Shown here one piece after another: positions 1 to 8,212 of a DNA stretch of 27,431 nucleotides. Numbering within the stretch: position 1 is the first letter of the stretch; the number at the start of each line of letters is the position of its first letter. Under the pieces are notes generated by a model. The model saw nothing but the letters and a program-made list of their open reading frames with translations. It did not search any database and was not told where the DNA came from. A program made the translations under genes and the position numbers. The stretch comes from an uncultured Collinsella sp. (GTDB taxonomy: Bacteria; Actinomycetota; Coriobacteriia; Coriobacteriales; Coriobacteriaceae): contig UQKW01000027.1 of assembly GCA_900541885.1 (NCBI GenBank), forward strand, positions 1 to 27,431, in the 5' to 3' direction.

Positions 1-7
1 GCAAGAC

Positions 8-30
8 GAAGGCCACATTAAGTGGCCTTC
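8..30 (+). terminator. Hairpin at left edge, possible terminator
   Basis: A perfect 9-bp stem (8-16 pairing with 22-30, GAAGGCCAC/GTGGCCTTC) has a 5-base loop and is followed by a short T run at 31-33. It may end a gene lying to the left of the window, which would be convergent with gyrA. The T tract is short, so orientation and efficiency are uncertain. Nothing else is recognisable between 31 and 100. Confidence 0.5.
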
Positions 31-100
31 TTTGCGTGCGGAACTCGCGACAAACCTAACCCATCTCGCCCACTCGGCGGGCACGGGGTCCAAGGTTTTC

Positions 101-134
101 AAAAAAGCGGTCGGCGCGCAGGTGCGCCGACCGC
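101..134 (-). terminator. Rho-independent terminator of gyrA
   Basis: An 11-bp perfect GC-rich stem (107-117 with 124-134, GCGGTCGGCGC/GCGCCGACCGC) closes a 6-base loop. Read on the minus strand it is followed directly by six T residues (101-106). It lies about 40 bases beyond the gyrA stop codon, as expected for an intrinsic terminator of the gyrB-gyrA transcript. Confidence 0.92.
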
Positions 135-174
135 CGATATATGGGGTCTGATATTTTCTACCAGCTAGTTCCTC

Positions 175-2913
175 TTACTCGTCGAGGAGATCTTCTGGCA
201 TGTCGTTGCCGTCGCCTAGGTCGACTGGGGCCTCCTCGGCGTCGGCTGCGGCCTCGGCACCTTCGCCTTCGGGCTTCTCTTTGGCGGCCGTCATGCGGGC
301 TACGGCGCAGATGCGGTCGTTGTCGTCGACGGTCATCATCTTGACGCCCTGGGTAGCGCGGCCAGTCTGGCTGATCTCGTCGGTCTTGACGCGAATGACC
401 GTCGCGCCCTCCGTCACGATGAATAGCTCGTGCTGCGGGCCCACTGTCTTCATGGCCGCGAGGTTACCCTTACGCTCGGTCATTTGGATGGTGTAGACGC
501 CCTGGCCGCCGCGATTCTGCTCCGGGTAGTCCGCAACCGGCGTGCGCTTGCCGTAGCCGCGCTCGGTGATGACGAACAGATCGCCGTTGCCGTTAGTGAC
601 TTCCATGCCCAGAACGCTCACACCGTCCTTCATGCCGATACCGCGAACGCCGCTGGTATCGCGGCCGGTAGCGCGCACCTGCTCCTCGGAGAACATGATC
701 GCCTTGCCCGCGGTGGTGGCCAGGATGATCTTGTCACCCTCGCGCACGCGGCGCACGTTCAGCAGCGCGTCATCGTCACGCAGGTTGATGGCAATCAGGC
801 CGTCGCGGCGGCTACGATCGTAGGCACTCATCACGGTCTTCTTGACCATGCCGCTCTTAGTGGCAAACATCAGGTACTCGTCGGCCGGGAACTCACGGCA
901 GCTGATGACGCTCGCGATCTTCTCGCCGTCCTCAAAGGGCAGCAGGTTGACGATCGCGGTACCGCGCGCCTGGCGCGTACCCACCGGCAGCTCGTGCACC
1001 TTCAGGCGATAGACCTTGCCCTTGCTCGAGAAGAACAGCACGTACTCGTGCGTGGACGCGATAAACATCTCGTCGATAACATCGTCCTCTTTGAGGTTGA
1101 CGCCCGATACGCCCTTGCCGCCGCGCTTCTGGGCGCGGTAGGCAGCCACCGGGATGCGCTTAACGTAGCCGGTGTGGGTGATGGTCACGACCATGTCCTC
1201 GTCGGCGATGAGGTCCTCGACATCCAGGTCCTTCTCAACCTGGCTGATCTCGGTGCGGCGCTTGTCGCCAAACTTCTTGGAGATCTCGCGCATCTCCTCC
1301 TTGATGACGCCCAGGATCTTCTCCTCATGCGCCAGCAGGTCCTCGTAGTAGGCGATGGCGCGGCGCAGGCCGTCCAACTCTTCTTGGATCTTGTCGCGCT
1401 CCAGGCCGGTCAGGCGGCGCAGCTTCATCTCGAGGATGGCCGTGGTCTGCTCGGGCGTAAAGCCAAAGCGCTCGATCAGGCGGCTGCTGGCCTCGGAGTC
1501 GGTCTGCGAGGAGCGGATGATGCTAATGACCTCGTCGATATGGTCAAGGGCCATCAGGTAACCCTCGAGGATATGAGCGCGGGCCTGGGCTTTCTTAAGG
1601 TCGAAGCGGGTGCGGCGGGTGACGACGTCGACCTGGTGGTCGATGTAGTGCTGCAGCATCTCGCGCAGACTCAGGCATTTGGGCACGCCGTTGACGAGCG
1701 CCAGGTTGTTGGCGCCAAAGGTCGTCTGCAGCGAGGTGTACTTGTACAGGTTGTTGAGCACGACCTGCGGAATGACGCCCTTCTTGAGCTCGATGACCAG
1801 ACGGATGCCCTTCTGGTTGGACTCATCGCGCATATCCGAGATGCCCTCGATGCGCTTGTCGTTGACGAGCTGGGCAATCTTCTCCTGCAGGGTGCCCTTG
1901 TTGACCATGTAGGGAATCTCGGTGAAGACCAGGCGGCTGCGACCGGTCTTGGTGGACTCAACGTGTGCCTTGGCGCGCACGGTAATGGAGCCGCGGCCGG
2001 TCTCGTAGCTCTGCTTAATGCCGGCGCTGCCCATGATGATGGCGCCGGTGGGGAAGTCCGGACCGGGCATGATCTGCATGAGCTCGTCGACGGTGGCGTC
2101 GGGGTTGTCGATCAGGTAGCAGGTGGCCTCGATCGCCTCGGTGAGGTTATGCGGAGCGATGTTGGTGGCCATGCCGACGGCGATGCCCTGGCTGCCGTTG
2201 ACCAGCAGGTTGGGGAAGCGCGCAGGCAGCGCCACGGGCTCGGCGAGCGATTCGTCGTAGTTGGGCTGCCAGTCGACGGTATCCTTCTGCAAGTCACGCA
2301 GCAGTTCCATGGCGGGCTTTGCCAGGCGGCTCTCGGTGTAACGCATGGCTGCCGCGCCGTCGCCGTCGATGTTACCGAAGTTGCCGTGACCGTCGATGAG
2401 CGGCGTGCGCATGGAGAACCACTGCGCCAGGCGGACCATGGCCTCGTAGACCGCATAGTCACCGTGCGGGTGGTACTTACCGATAACTTCGCCGACCGTC
2501 CAAGCTGACTTCTTGTGCGGGCGGTTGGGGTAGATGCCGCTCTCGTTCATCGCGTACAGAATGCGGCGGTGCACCGGCTTTAAGCCATCGCGCACGTCCG
2601 GCAGGGCGCGCGCTGTGATAACCGACATCGAATACTCGATGAACGATTGCTTCATCTCGCGACCGAACTCCGAAATCTGGAGCTGGCCGCCGTTGATATC
2701 CTCGCCGGCCGAGGCGCCGCGATCGACTTCGCCAAAGCTCTCCTCGAGCTCGGCGTCGTCTTCTTCCTCATCATCATCGGCATCGGGGTTATAGGCGTCC
2801 GGATCGCCGTCCTCGCCCTGCTCAGCACGGGCAAGCAGGCGCTTCAGATCATCGGGCATACCGGCATCGCCGGCCTCGTCCATACCCTCGTTATTGTTGA
2901 TATCGTCTGCCAC
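175..2913 (-). CDS. gyrA: DNA gyrase subunit A
   Basis: The 912-residue product is the DNA cleavage-rejoining subunit of type IIA topoisomerase; with GyrB it forms the A2B2 gyrase that introduces negative supercoils ahead of forks. The winged-helix/tower part starts near residue 80 (QISEFGREMKQSFIEYSMS), and the catalytic tyrosine is Y192 in AAAMRYTES. The C-terminal wrapping domain carries a GyrA box QKRGGKG at 595-601, which marks gyrase rather than topoisomerase IV. The start is GTG, preceded by a strong GAGGAGGT at 2916-2923. Oddities: about 75 acidic, low-complexity residues precede the usual GyrA start, the C-terminus is also an acidic tail, and the residue equivalent to E. coli Ser83 is tyrosine (Y153). 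It follows gyrB after a 155-base gap and ends at a strong terminator. Confidence 0.98.
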   Translation of the reverse strand: MADDINNNEGMDEAGDAGMPDDLKRLLARAEQGEDGDPDAYNPDADDDEEEDDAELEESFGEVDRGASAGEDINGGQLQISEFGREMKQSFIEYSMSVITARALPDVRDGLKPVHRRILYAMNESGIYPNRPHKKSAWTVGEVIGKYHPHGDYAVYEAMVRLAQWFSMRTPLIDGHGNFGNIDGDGAAAMRYTESRLAKPAMELLRDLQKDTVDWQPNYDESLAEPVALPARFPNLLVNGSQGIAVGMATNIAPHNLTEAIEATCYLIDNPDATVDELMQIMPGPDFPTGAIIMGSAGIKQSYETGRGSITVRAKAHVESTKTGRSRLVFTEIPYMVNKGTLQEKIAQLVNDKRIEGISDMRDESNQKGIRLVIELKKGVIPQVVLNNLYKYTSLQTTFGANNLALVNGVPKCLSLREMLQHYIDHQVDVVTRRTRFDLKKAQARAHILEGYLMALDHIDEVISIIRSSQTDSEASSRLIERFGFTPEQTTAILEMKLRRLTGLERDKIQEELDGLRRAIAYYEDLLAHEEKILGVIKEEMREISKKFGDKRRTEISQVEKDLDVEDLIADEDMVVTITHTGYVKRIPVAAYRAQKRGGKGVSGVNLKEDDVIDEMFIASTHEYVLFFSSKGKVYRLKVHELPVGTRQARGTAIVNLLPFEDGEKIASVISCREFPADEYLMFATKSGMVKKTVMSAYDRSRRDGLIAINLRDDDALLNVRRVREGDKIILATTAGKAIMFSEEQVRATGRDTSGVRGIGMKDGVSVLGMEVTNGNGDLFVITERGYGKRTPVADYPEQNRGGQGVYTIQMTERKGNLAAMKTVGPQHELFIVTEGATVIRVKTDEISQTGRATQGVKMMTVDDNDRICAVARMTAAKEKPEGEGAEAAADAEEAPVDLGDGNDMPEDLLDE

Positions 2914-2962
2914 GTTACCTCCTCATGGTTTGCGTGGTCTATTAGTTCCCTACCACGGAGAC

Positions 2963-3061
2963 GGCTTTTCCAGGTGCCGCAGATTCGCTCGAAAGAGGAG
3001 GGAAGCGTACTTGGGTACGCGACCGACGATTGAGGGCGAAGGTGCGGTGGCTGGGAAAGCC
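2963..3061. repeat. Structured inverted-repeat element between gyrB and gyrA
   Basis: Almost the whole gyrB-gyrA gap is an imperfect inverted repeat. Outer arms 2963-2981 and 3043-3061 match at 15 of 19 positions when one is reverse-complemented, and a perfect 6-bp inner hairpin (GCGTAC TTGG GTACGC, 3005-3020) sits near the centre. There is no T run, so it does not look like an intrinsic terminator. It could be a dispersed palindromic repeat, an mRNA-processing or stability element, or a leader controlling gyrA. No second copy was noticed in this window. Confidence 0.45.
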
Positions 3062-3068
3062 GAACAGG

Positions 3069-5099
3069 TTAGGCATCTAAGAAGCGTGCGTCATGCGCAT
3101 GTTTTTCAATGTACTCGCGGCGATAGCCGACCTCGGAACCCATCAGCTCGCGCACGGCGCGGTCCGCCACCACGGCGTCCTCGATCGACACACGCTGCAG
3201 GATGCGGGTCTTGGGGTCCATCGTCGTCGAGGCAAGCTGCTTGGGGTCCATCTCGCCCAGGCCCTTGTAGCGCTGGACGGTATAGCCCTTGCGCTTCTTG
3301 GTGATCTTGCCGTCCTTGGCCTTGCCGTCCTCGTCGTTATCGTCGGGGTTCAGGCCCAGACTCTGGATGGTGTCGCGCAGGATCTCGTCTTCGGGCTGGC
3401 GGCCGTTGGGATACACGTAGTGGATCTTGTTGCGCACCTTAATGCCGAAGATGGGCGGGCAGGCAACATAGACGTAGCCGGCATCGATCAGCGGACGCAT
3501 GTACTTGTAGAAGAACGTCAGCAGCAGGATGCGGATATGCGCACCGTCGACGTCTGCATCGGTCATGATGATGATCTTGTGGTAGCGCGCCTTGGTGATA
3601 TCAAAGTCGCCGCCGTCGCCGGCACTCGTCGTGACGCCGCAACCGATCGCGGTAATCAGCGACTGGATGGTGTCACTCGAGAACGCGCGATGGTCACCAA
3701 CGCGTTCGACGTTCAAAATCTTGCCGCGCAGGGGCAGAATCGCCTGGATGTCTCGGCGACGGCCGTCCTTGGCCGAACCGCCTGCCGAGTCGCCCTCTAC
3801 GATGAAGAGCTCGGTCAGCTCGGCATCGCGCACCGAGCAGTCAGCGAGCTTACCGGGCAGGGACGCTGTCTCGAGCAGGCTCTTGCGCCGGGTCGCCTCG
3901 CGCGCTTTGCGGGCGGCATTGCGCGCCTTGCAGGCCTGCTGCGCCTTCTTGACGATCTCGCGAGCGGGCTTAGGGTGCTCCTCGAGGTAATCGACAAGGC
4001 CGTCGGTCACGATCTTGAGCGTGAGCGCGCGCATGTAGGAGCTGCCGAGCTTGGCCTTGGTCTGGCCCTCAAACTGCGGGTCGGGCAGCTTGACCGAGAT
4101 AACGGCCGAAAGGCCCTCGCGCACATCGTCGCCGGTCAGGTTGGCGTCTTTTTCCTTGAGCAGGTTCTGCTTGCGCGCGTAATCGTTGATCACGCGGGTG
4201 AGCGCGGTGCGGAAGCCCTCAAGGTGCATGCCACCCTCGGGGGTGTAGATGTCGTTGGCAAACGACATGACGTTCTCGCCGTAACCGCTATTCCACTGCA
4301 GAGAAACCTCGACCTCGCCCATCTTGGTCACAGGCGCGTCCGGGTCCGATTTGCCCTCGATGTAGATGGGCTCCTTAAAGGCCTCGGGGACGTCCTTGCC
4401 CTCGTTGAGGAACTTGACGAAGTCGATGATGCCGCCCTCGTAGCAAAACTCCTCCACGTGGGGAGTCGCCTCGCGCTCGTCGGTCAGCACGATTTTGAGG
4501 TTCTTATTGAGGAACGCCGTCTCCTGCAGACGGTTGTGCAGCGTATCGAAATCGTAGATGCAGGTCTCGAAGATCTCGTCGTCGGGCCAGAAGGTGACGG
4601 TGGTGCCCGTCGAATCCGAGGTGCCCACGACCTCCATCTTCTTGACGGTCTTGCCGCGCGAGAACTCCATCTCGTAGGTGTTGCCGTCGCGACGAACCTG
4701 AACGACCACGCGCTTGGACAGTGCGTTGACGACGGAGATGCCAACGCCGTGCAGGCCGCCCGAGACCTTATAGGCCGAGTTATCGAACTTACCGCCGGCG
4801 TGCAAGATCGTCATGACGACCTCGAGCGTCGGGATCTTTTTAACAGGGTGCTCGTCGACGGGGATGCCGCGCCCGTTGTCGACGACCGTGATGGAGTTGT
4901 CGGCGTGGACCGTCACCTGGATCTCGGTGCAGAAACCGGCCATGGCCTCGTCGACGGAGTTGTCAACGATCTCCCACACCAGGTGATGCAGACCGCTGGC
5001 GCTCGTCGAGCCGATATACATGCCCGGGCGCTTACGAACGGCCTCGAGACCTTCGAGAATCTTAATCTCGCCGCCATCGTAATCGTTTTCGTTTGCCAC
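3069..5099 (-). CDS. gyrB: DNA gyrase subunit B
   Basis: This is the ATPase subunit of gyrase, 676 residues from the chosen start. GHKL ATP-binding motifs appear in order: EIVDNSVDEA (about 43-52), VVDNGRGIP (72-80) and GGLHGVGISVVNAL (114-127). The TOPRIM metal-binding domain follows with EGDSAGGSAK from residue 435 and DADVDGAHIR. The C-terminal RYKGLGEMDP motif is the GyrA-contact region and is preceded by a short Asp/Lys-rich insertion. The reading frame extends to a TTG at 5117, but that stretch encodes the Shine-Dalgarno AAGGAGG (5104-5110), so GTG at 5097-5099 is the likely start. The gene lies after a terminator, so it probably has its own promoter in 5100-5148; I could not assign clear -35/-10 boxes there. 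Confidence 0.97.
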   Translation of the reverse strand: MANENDYDGGEIKILEGLEAVRKRPGMYIGSTSASGLHHLVWEIVDNSVDEAMAGFCTEIQVTVHADNSITVVDNGRGIPVDEHPVKKIPTLEVVMTILHAGGKFDNSAYKVSGGLHGVGISVVNALSKRVVVQVRRDGNTYEMEFSRGKTVKKMEVVGTSDSTGTTVTFWPDDEIFETCIYDFDTLHNRLQETAFLNKNLKIVLTDEREATPHVEEFCYEGGIIDFVKFLNEGKDVPEAFKEPIYIEGKSDPDAPVTKMGEVEVSLQWNSGYGENVMSFANDIYTPEGGMHLEGFRTALTRVINDYARKQNLLKEKDANLTGDDVREGLSAVISVKLPDPQFEGQTKAKLGSSYMRALTLKIVTDGLVDYLEEHPKPAREIVKKAQQACKARNAARKAREATRRKSLLETASLPGKLADCSVRDAELTELFIVEGDSAGGSAKDGRRRDIQAILPLRGKILNVERVGDHRAFSSDTIQSLITAIGCGVTTSAGDGGDFDITKARYHKIIIMTDADVDGAHIRILLLTFFYKYMRPLIDAGYVYVACPPIFGIKVRNKIHYVYPNGRQPEDEILRDTIQSLGLNPDDNDEDGKAKDGKITKKRKGYTVQRYKGLGEMDPKQLASTTMDPKTRILQRVSIEDAVVADRAVRELMGSEVGYRREYIEKHAHDARFLDA

Positions 5100-5148
5100 A
5101 CGTCCTCCTTCAGTCAAGAAAATGTGTACAGCCTTACTAGTTTATCGT

Positions 5149-5178
5149 AAAAAAATACCCTCGGGAACGAGGGTATTT
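5149..5178 (-). terminator. Terminator between dciA and gyrB
   Basis: An 11-bp stem (5153-5163 with 5168-5178, AAATACCCTCG/CGAGGGTATTT) has a 4-base loop. On the minus strand it runs into seven consecutive T residues (5155 down to 5149). It should end the dnaN-recF-dciA transcript, separating it from gyrBA. Confidence 0.88.
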
Positions 5179-5204
5179 GGCTCTACAAGGCCACCAGATG
5201 CGAT

Positions 5205-5768
5205 TTAAGGCTCTTTTTTGCTTTGCACGCCCTTGGCCCACTCGGCACTGGCTCTCATGGCATTCTCGAGGGCCTCGCGCAGTTTTTGGTCTTCGATGGG
5301 CGCCACTTGGCGCTCAATCTCGGTGCGCTCGGCCTCACTTAGGTCGGCGTGCGGAGCCGGCGGGCGCTCGGTCGTCGCCGGACGCAGGCGCTCCTTGGCG
5401 GCGGGCGGCGTGTGACCGGGCGCGGTGGTTTTGAACACCAGGCCGTCCACATGCGCACCGGCGCGCTCCATGCGCGCGCGGATGATCTCGCGCAACAGCG
5501 TCATTTCCTGCGTCCACGAGGGCGAGTCGAGATATACCAGCAGCTCATTGGACTCGGGCAGGTAGCGCAGGCCCGTCACATGGCGCCCCTCGCGCGTGCC
5601 CGAGCACACCGCATTCCAGGCGCGATAGACCGCACGAGATTCCTCTGCAGCCTCCATCTGCACGCGGCGCTCAGGCGTCGCGGCCGCCAGGATGCGCTGG
5701 CGCTCTGCGTTTAAAAATCCACTGAAGGCGACCGTTTCGCTCTCGCGCTCGTAATTAGCACGTCTCAC
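5205..5768 (-). CDS. dciA: DciA-type (DUF721) replicative helicase loader/operator
   Basis: The 187-residue protein carries the DUF721 fold at about residues 48-112: a W at the start of the domain, a strand pattern LLVYLDSPSW, then a helix ending near VDGLVFKT. DUF721 proteins include DciA, the ancestral protein that helps place the DnaB helicase at oriC in bacteria lacking DnaC/DnaI. In mycobacteria the homologue (Rv0004) occupies the same slot between recF and gyrB. The C-terminal third is Pro/Glu-rich and probably disordered. The GTG start overlaps the recF end by 14 bases with no strong Shine-Dalgarno, suggesting translational coupling. Family assignment rests on weak sequence features plus strong synteny; the DciA role is inferred. 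Confidence 0.85.
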   Translation of the reverse strand: MRRANYERESETVAFSGFLNAERQRILAAATPERRVQMEAAEESRAVYRAWNAVCSGTREGRHVTGLRYLPESNELLVYLDSPSWTQEMTLLREIIRARMERAGAHVDGLVFKTTAPGHTPPAAKERLRPATTERPPAPHADLSEAERTEIERQVAPIEDQKLREALENAMRASAEWAKGVQSKKEP

Positions 5769-6861
5769 CCATGCTCACCACCTTGGCTCGATCAAGCAGG
5801 TCATCGGTAAAATACCCCAGGTTGGTCGTGGTTATGACCGTCTGGATATCATCGCCGATCAGCCGCAGAAAAGCGCCGCGACGCTCGCCGTCGAGCTCGC
5901 TCATCACGTCGTCCAAAAGCAGCAGTGGGGCGGTGCCCAGGACATCGCGAGCCACGGCCACCTCCGCCACCTTCCAGGCCAAAACCAACGTCCGCTGCTG
6001 ACCTTGGCTGGCAAATGAACGGGCGGAACGACCCGCCACGGTGAACTCAATCTCATCGCGATGCGGTCCCACCAACGTCACGCCGCGGCGAATTTCCTCG
6101 TCGGCGTGCTCATCAAGGACAGTCAGCATGCGCCCGTACGCCCAGCCCTTCAGCTCTTCGCGATCCTCGACCTGGGGCAAATCCCCCAGCGTGGACGTAT
6201 AGGTCACGTTGGCGGCCTCGCCGGACGCCACTTGCCCGTAGGCAGTGTGCACATGGCCCGCCAGCCGGTCGAGCAGGGCCAACCGGTGCACGAGGAGGGC
6301 CGAGCCCGCGCGGGCAATCGAATCGTTCCACGCGCCGAGCATCTCGCGGCAGCACCAGGCCTCCTTGAGCAAGGCGTTACGCTGGGTCACGCAGCGCCCA
6401 TAGGTGCTCGCAAGATCGGCATAGCGTGCGCTCAGCTGCATGCCAAAGTCATCAAGGGCAGCACGGCGCACACTGGCGCCTCGCTTAACCATGTCCAGAT
6501 GGTCGGGGCAAAACAGCACGCTCGGCAGGACCCCGCGCACACCGGCGGCAGAGCATCTCTTGCCGTTGCGGCTAAATGAGCGCTTACCGTCCTCCGCGCT
6601 CAATCCCATATCAAGCACGCGGCCGTCGCCCTCGAGCCTCAGCTCGACCTTGCACGAGCCCACGCCGTCATGGATAAGCTCGGCTGCGGTCGGGTGCCTA
6701 AACGAGGCGCCGCTCGTCAGCAGCTGCAGCGCCTCTATGAGATTAGTCTTTCCCGCCGCGTTGGGTCCCGCAAGTATCGTCACGCCCTCGTCCAGGGCAA
6801 GGCGATAGCTATCGAAGCTGCGGTAGTGCGCGACGGAAAGATCGCGGGCGAACATGGTCAT
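5755..6861 (-). CDS. recF: DNA replication and repair protein RecF
   Basis: RecF is an SMC-like ATPase of 368 residues that helps load RecA at single-strand gaps. Walker A is GPNAAGKT at 32-39, the ABC-type signature region is FASQGQQRTLVLAW, and Walker B is PLLLLDDVMSELD, all in the expected order. Length is typical. The ATG at 6859-6861 lies 9 bases after the dnaN stop; a second ATG two codons downstream is a possible alternative. No clear Shine-Dalgarno is visible, so translation is probably coupled to dnaN. The gene overlaps dciA by 14 bases at its end. Confidence 0.97.
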   Translation of the reverse strand: MTMFARDLSVAHYRSFDSYRLALDEGVTILAGPNAAGKTNLIEALQLLTSGASFRHPTAAELIHDGVGSCKVELRLEGDGRVLDMGLSAEDGKRSFSRNGKRCSAAGVRGVLPSVLFCPDHLDMVKRGASVRRAALDDFGMQLSARYADLASTYGRCVTQRNALLKEAWCCREMLGAWNDSIARAGSALLVHRLALLDRLAGHVHTAYGQVASGEAANVTYTSTLGDLPQVEDREELKGWAYGRMLTVLDEHADEEIRRGVTLVGPHRDEIEFTVAGRSARSFASQGQQRTLVLAWKVAEVAVARDVLGTAPLLLLDDVMSELDGERRGAFLRLIGDDIQTVITTTNLGYFTDDLLDRAKVVSMGETC

Positions 6862-6870
6862 GGCGCAGCG

Positions 6871-7974
6871 CTAGATGCGGACCGGCATGACCAGGTACAG
6901 GTAGTTGATCTTGTCGTAGGACTTGAAGATGCCCGCCTGCGAGTAGCTCTTGAGCTCCAGCGTGATCTCCTTCTCCTTGGACAGGGCATTGAGGCAGCCG
7001 AAGATGTAGTGGTAGTTGAAGGCGATGGTACCCGACTCGCCCTCGGCCTCGACATCGATCGTCTCCTGCGCAAGGTCCTGGTCATTGGAAATGGAGGACA
7101 GGCCCATCTGCCCGTTCTCGACATCGATCTCGAACTTGACGGCGGGGTTGGCGCTCGCGATAACGGCCACGCGCTTGAGGGCGGCGTTAAAGGCGGCGAC
7201 GTCGATCTTGACGCTCGTCACGCACGAATCGGGGATGAGCTGCTTGTAGTTGGGGTACACGCCCTCGATGCGGCGCGACACGTAGGTGGTGTTGCCGGCC
7301 TCGAAGACGACCTGGGTGTCGGTAGCCCCGATCATGATGGTCGCCTGGCTAGCCATGATGTTTAGCGCGTCGTTAAAGGCGTCGGCCGGAACGTTGAGCT
7401 CAAAGGAGCCCTCGAGGGTCGAGGTCTCGACCTGCGTATCGCACACGGCCAAGCGGAAGGAATCGGTCGCCACCAGGCGTACGGTGTTGTTTTCGACCTT
7501 CATGTGCACGCCGCCCAGGATGGGGCGAGCCTTGTCGGTCGAGGTGACGCGCCACACGCGGCCGACCATTTCGGACAAGACATCGGTCGGCAGCTCCACG
7601 GCACTCTCGATGGCATAGGCCGGAAACTCGGGGAAGTCATTGGCATCGAGCGTGTTCAGGCGGAAAGAGCTCTTCTCGCAACCAATCAGCACCTGGCGCT
7701 CGGACAGCTCAAAGGTGACCGGGGCATCGGGGAGGGTCTTGGTGATATTGGAGAGCATCTTACAGGGGATAACCATCTCGCCCTCTTCTTCGACATGCGC
7801 CGCGATGCGATGACGGATCGAGATGGTGTAGTTAGAGGTCTGAAATTCCAAGATGCCGTCTTGGGCCTTAACGAGCACGCCCGACAGGATGGGGAGGGTG
7901 GATGCCGAAGCGACACCCTTCATGACGACGCCGATGGCTTGTGTAAGCGAGCTCTGGCTGACGGTGAACTTCAT
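6871..7974 (-). CDS. dnaN: DNA polymerase III beta subunit (sliding clamp)
   Basis: The 367-residue product is the processivity clamp that tethers DNA polymerase III to DNA and binds many partners through its hydrophobic pocket. Typical features are the N-terminus MKFTVSQSSL, the TLPILSGVLV strand at about 26-35, and the C-terminus ending MPVRI, close to the conserved clamp terminus MPMR. Three clamp domains fit the length. The ATG is preceded by AAAGG at a spacing of nine bases. It starts the dnaN-recF-dciA cluster, which is closely packed and ends at the 5149-5178 terminator. The 238-base gap upstream separates it from dnaA and probably contains both its promoter and origin elements. Confidence 0.98.
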   Translation of the reverse strand: MKFTVSQSSLTQAIGVVMKGVASASTLPILSGVLVKAQDGILEFQTSNYTISIRHRIAAHVEEEGEMVIPCKMLSNITKTLPDAPVTFELSERQVLIGCEKSSFRLNTLDANDFPEFPAYAIESAVELPTDVLSEMVGRVWRVTSTDKARPILGGVHMKVENNTVRLVATDSFRLAVCDTQVETSTLEGSFELNVPADAFNDALNIMASQATIMIGATDTQVVFEAGNTTYVSRRIEGVYPNYKQLIPDSCVTSVKIDVAAFNAALKRVAVIASANPAVKFEIDVENGQMGLSSISNDQDLAQETIDVEAEGESGTIAFNYHYIFGCLNALSKEKEITLELKSYSQAGIFKSYDKINYLYLVMPVRI

Positions 7975-7980
7975 CTTTTA

Positions 7981-8042
7981 ATACCTTTCTATAGATATAA
8001 ATATCTTAATAATAGTAATAGTACTGACGAAACTGTTGATTA
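7981..8042. other. Candidate DNA-unwinding element with DnaA-trio-like repeats
   Basis: This is the most AT-rich stretch of the dnaA-dnaN gap. From 8007 to 8027 the plus strand reads as in-register triplets TAA TAA TAG TAA TAG TAC TGA, which resembles the DnaA-trio motif (3'-GAT-5' repeats) described next to DnaA boxes in origins such as that of Bacillus subtilis. Seven bases further, the minus strand has TAATCAACA (8034-8042), similar to the box-like motif of this region. The origin role is inferred. The same bases must also hold the dnaN promoter and leader. Confidence 0.45.
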
Positions 8043-8106
8043 CTCCCAAAGACGCAGGTCAGACCCAGAAAGAGAATCGACAGCAACCTGTGTGCAACGG
8101 GGGTGG

Positions 8107-8199
8107 TTTTCCACGTTCAAAACCTGCGCAAAACTTTTCATCACCGCGGGTCGGGTTTTAGACACTTTATGCCCGTGGTTTCGACAAGTTTTCAACAGG
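8107..8199 (+). other. oriC: DnaA-box-like cluster downstream of dnaA (oriC part A)
   Basis: Three similarly oriented 9-mers lie between the dnaA stop and the AT-rich element: TTTTCCACG (8107-8115), TTTTCATCA (8135-8143) and TTTTCAACA (8189-8197). The last is inside GTTTTCAACAGG (8188-8199), a 12-mer found twice more at 11355-11366 and 11408-11419. They resemble the canonical TTATNCACA but are not perfect. The surrounding 17-mer at 8179-8195 is also repeated exactly at 11336-11352. Origin function is inferred from motif, repetition and location. Confidence 0.55.
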
Positions 8200-8212
8200 T
8201 GTCTCTATTTCC

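Noticed and set aside
430..2508. Long open frame of 692 codons antisense to gyrA
   Set aside because: It mirrors gyrA codons in a GC-rich gene and shows no family motif; gyrA on the other strand is certain.
5100..5117. Upstream TTG start for gyrB adding six residues
   Set aside because: Those bases form the Shine-Dalgarno AAGGAGG for the GTG at 5097-5099.
3093..5150. Long open frame of 685 codons antisense to gyrB
   Set aside because: It is a codon-bias shadow of gyrB with composition rich in Val, Leu, Asp and His and no recognisable domain.
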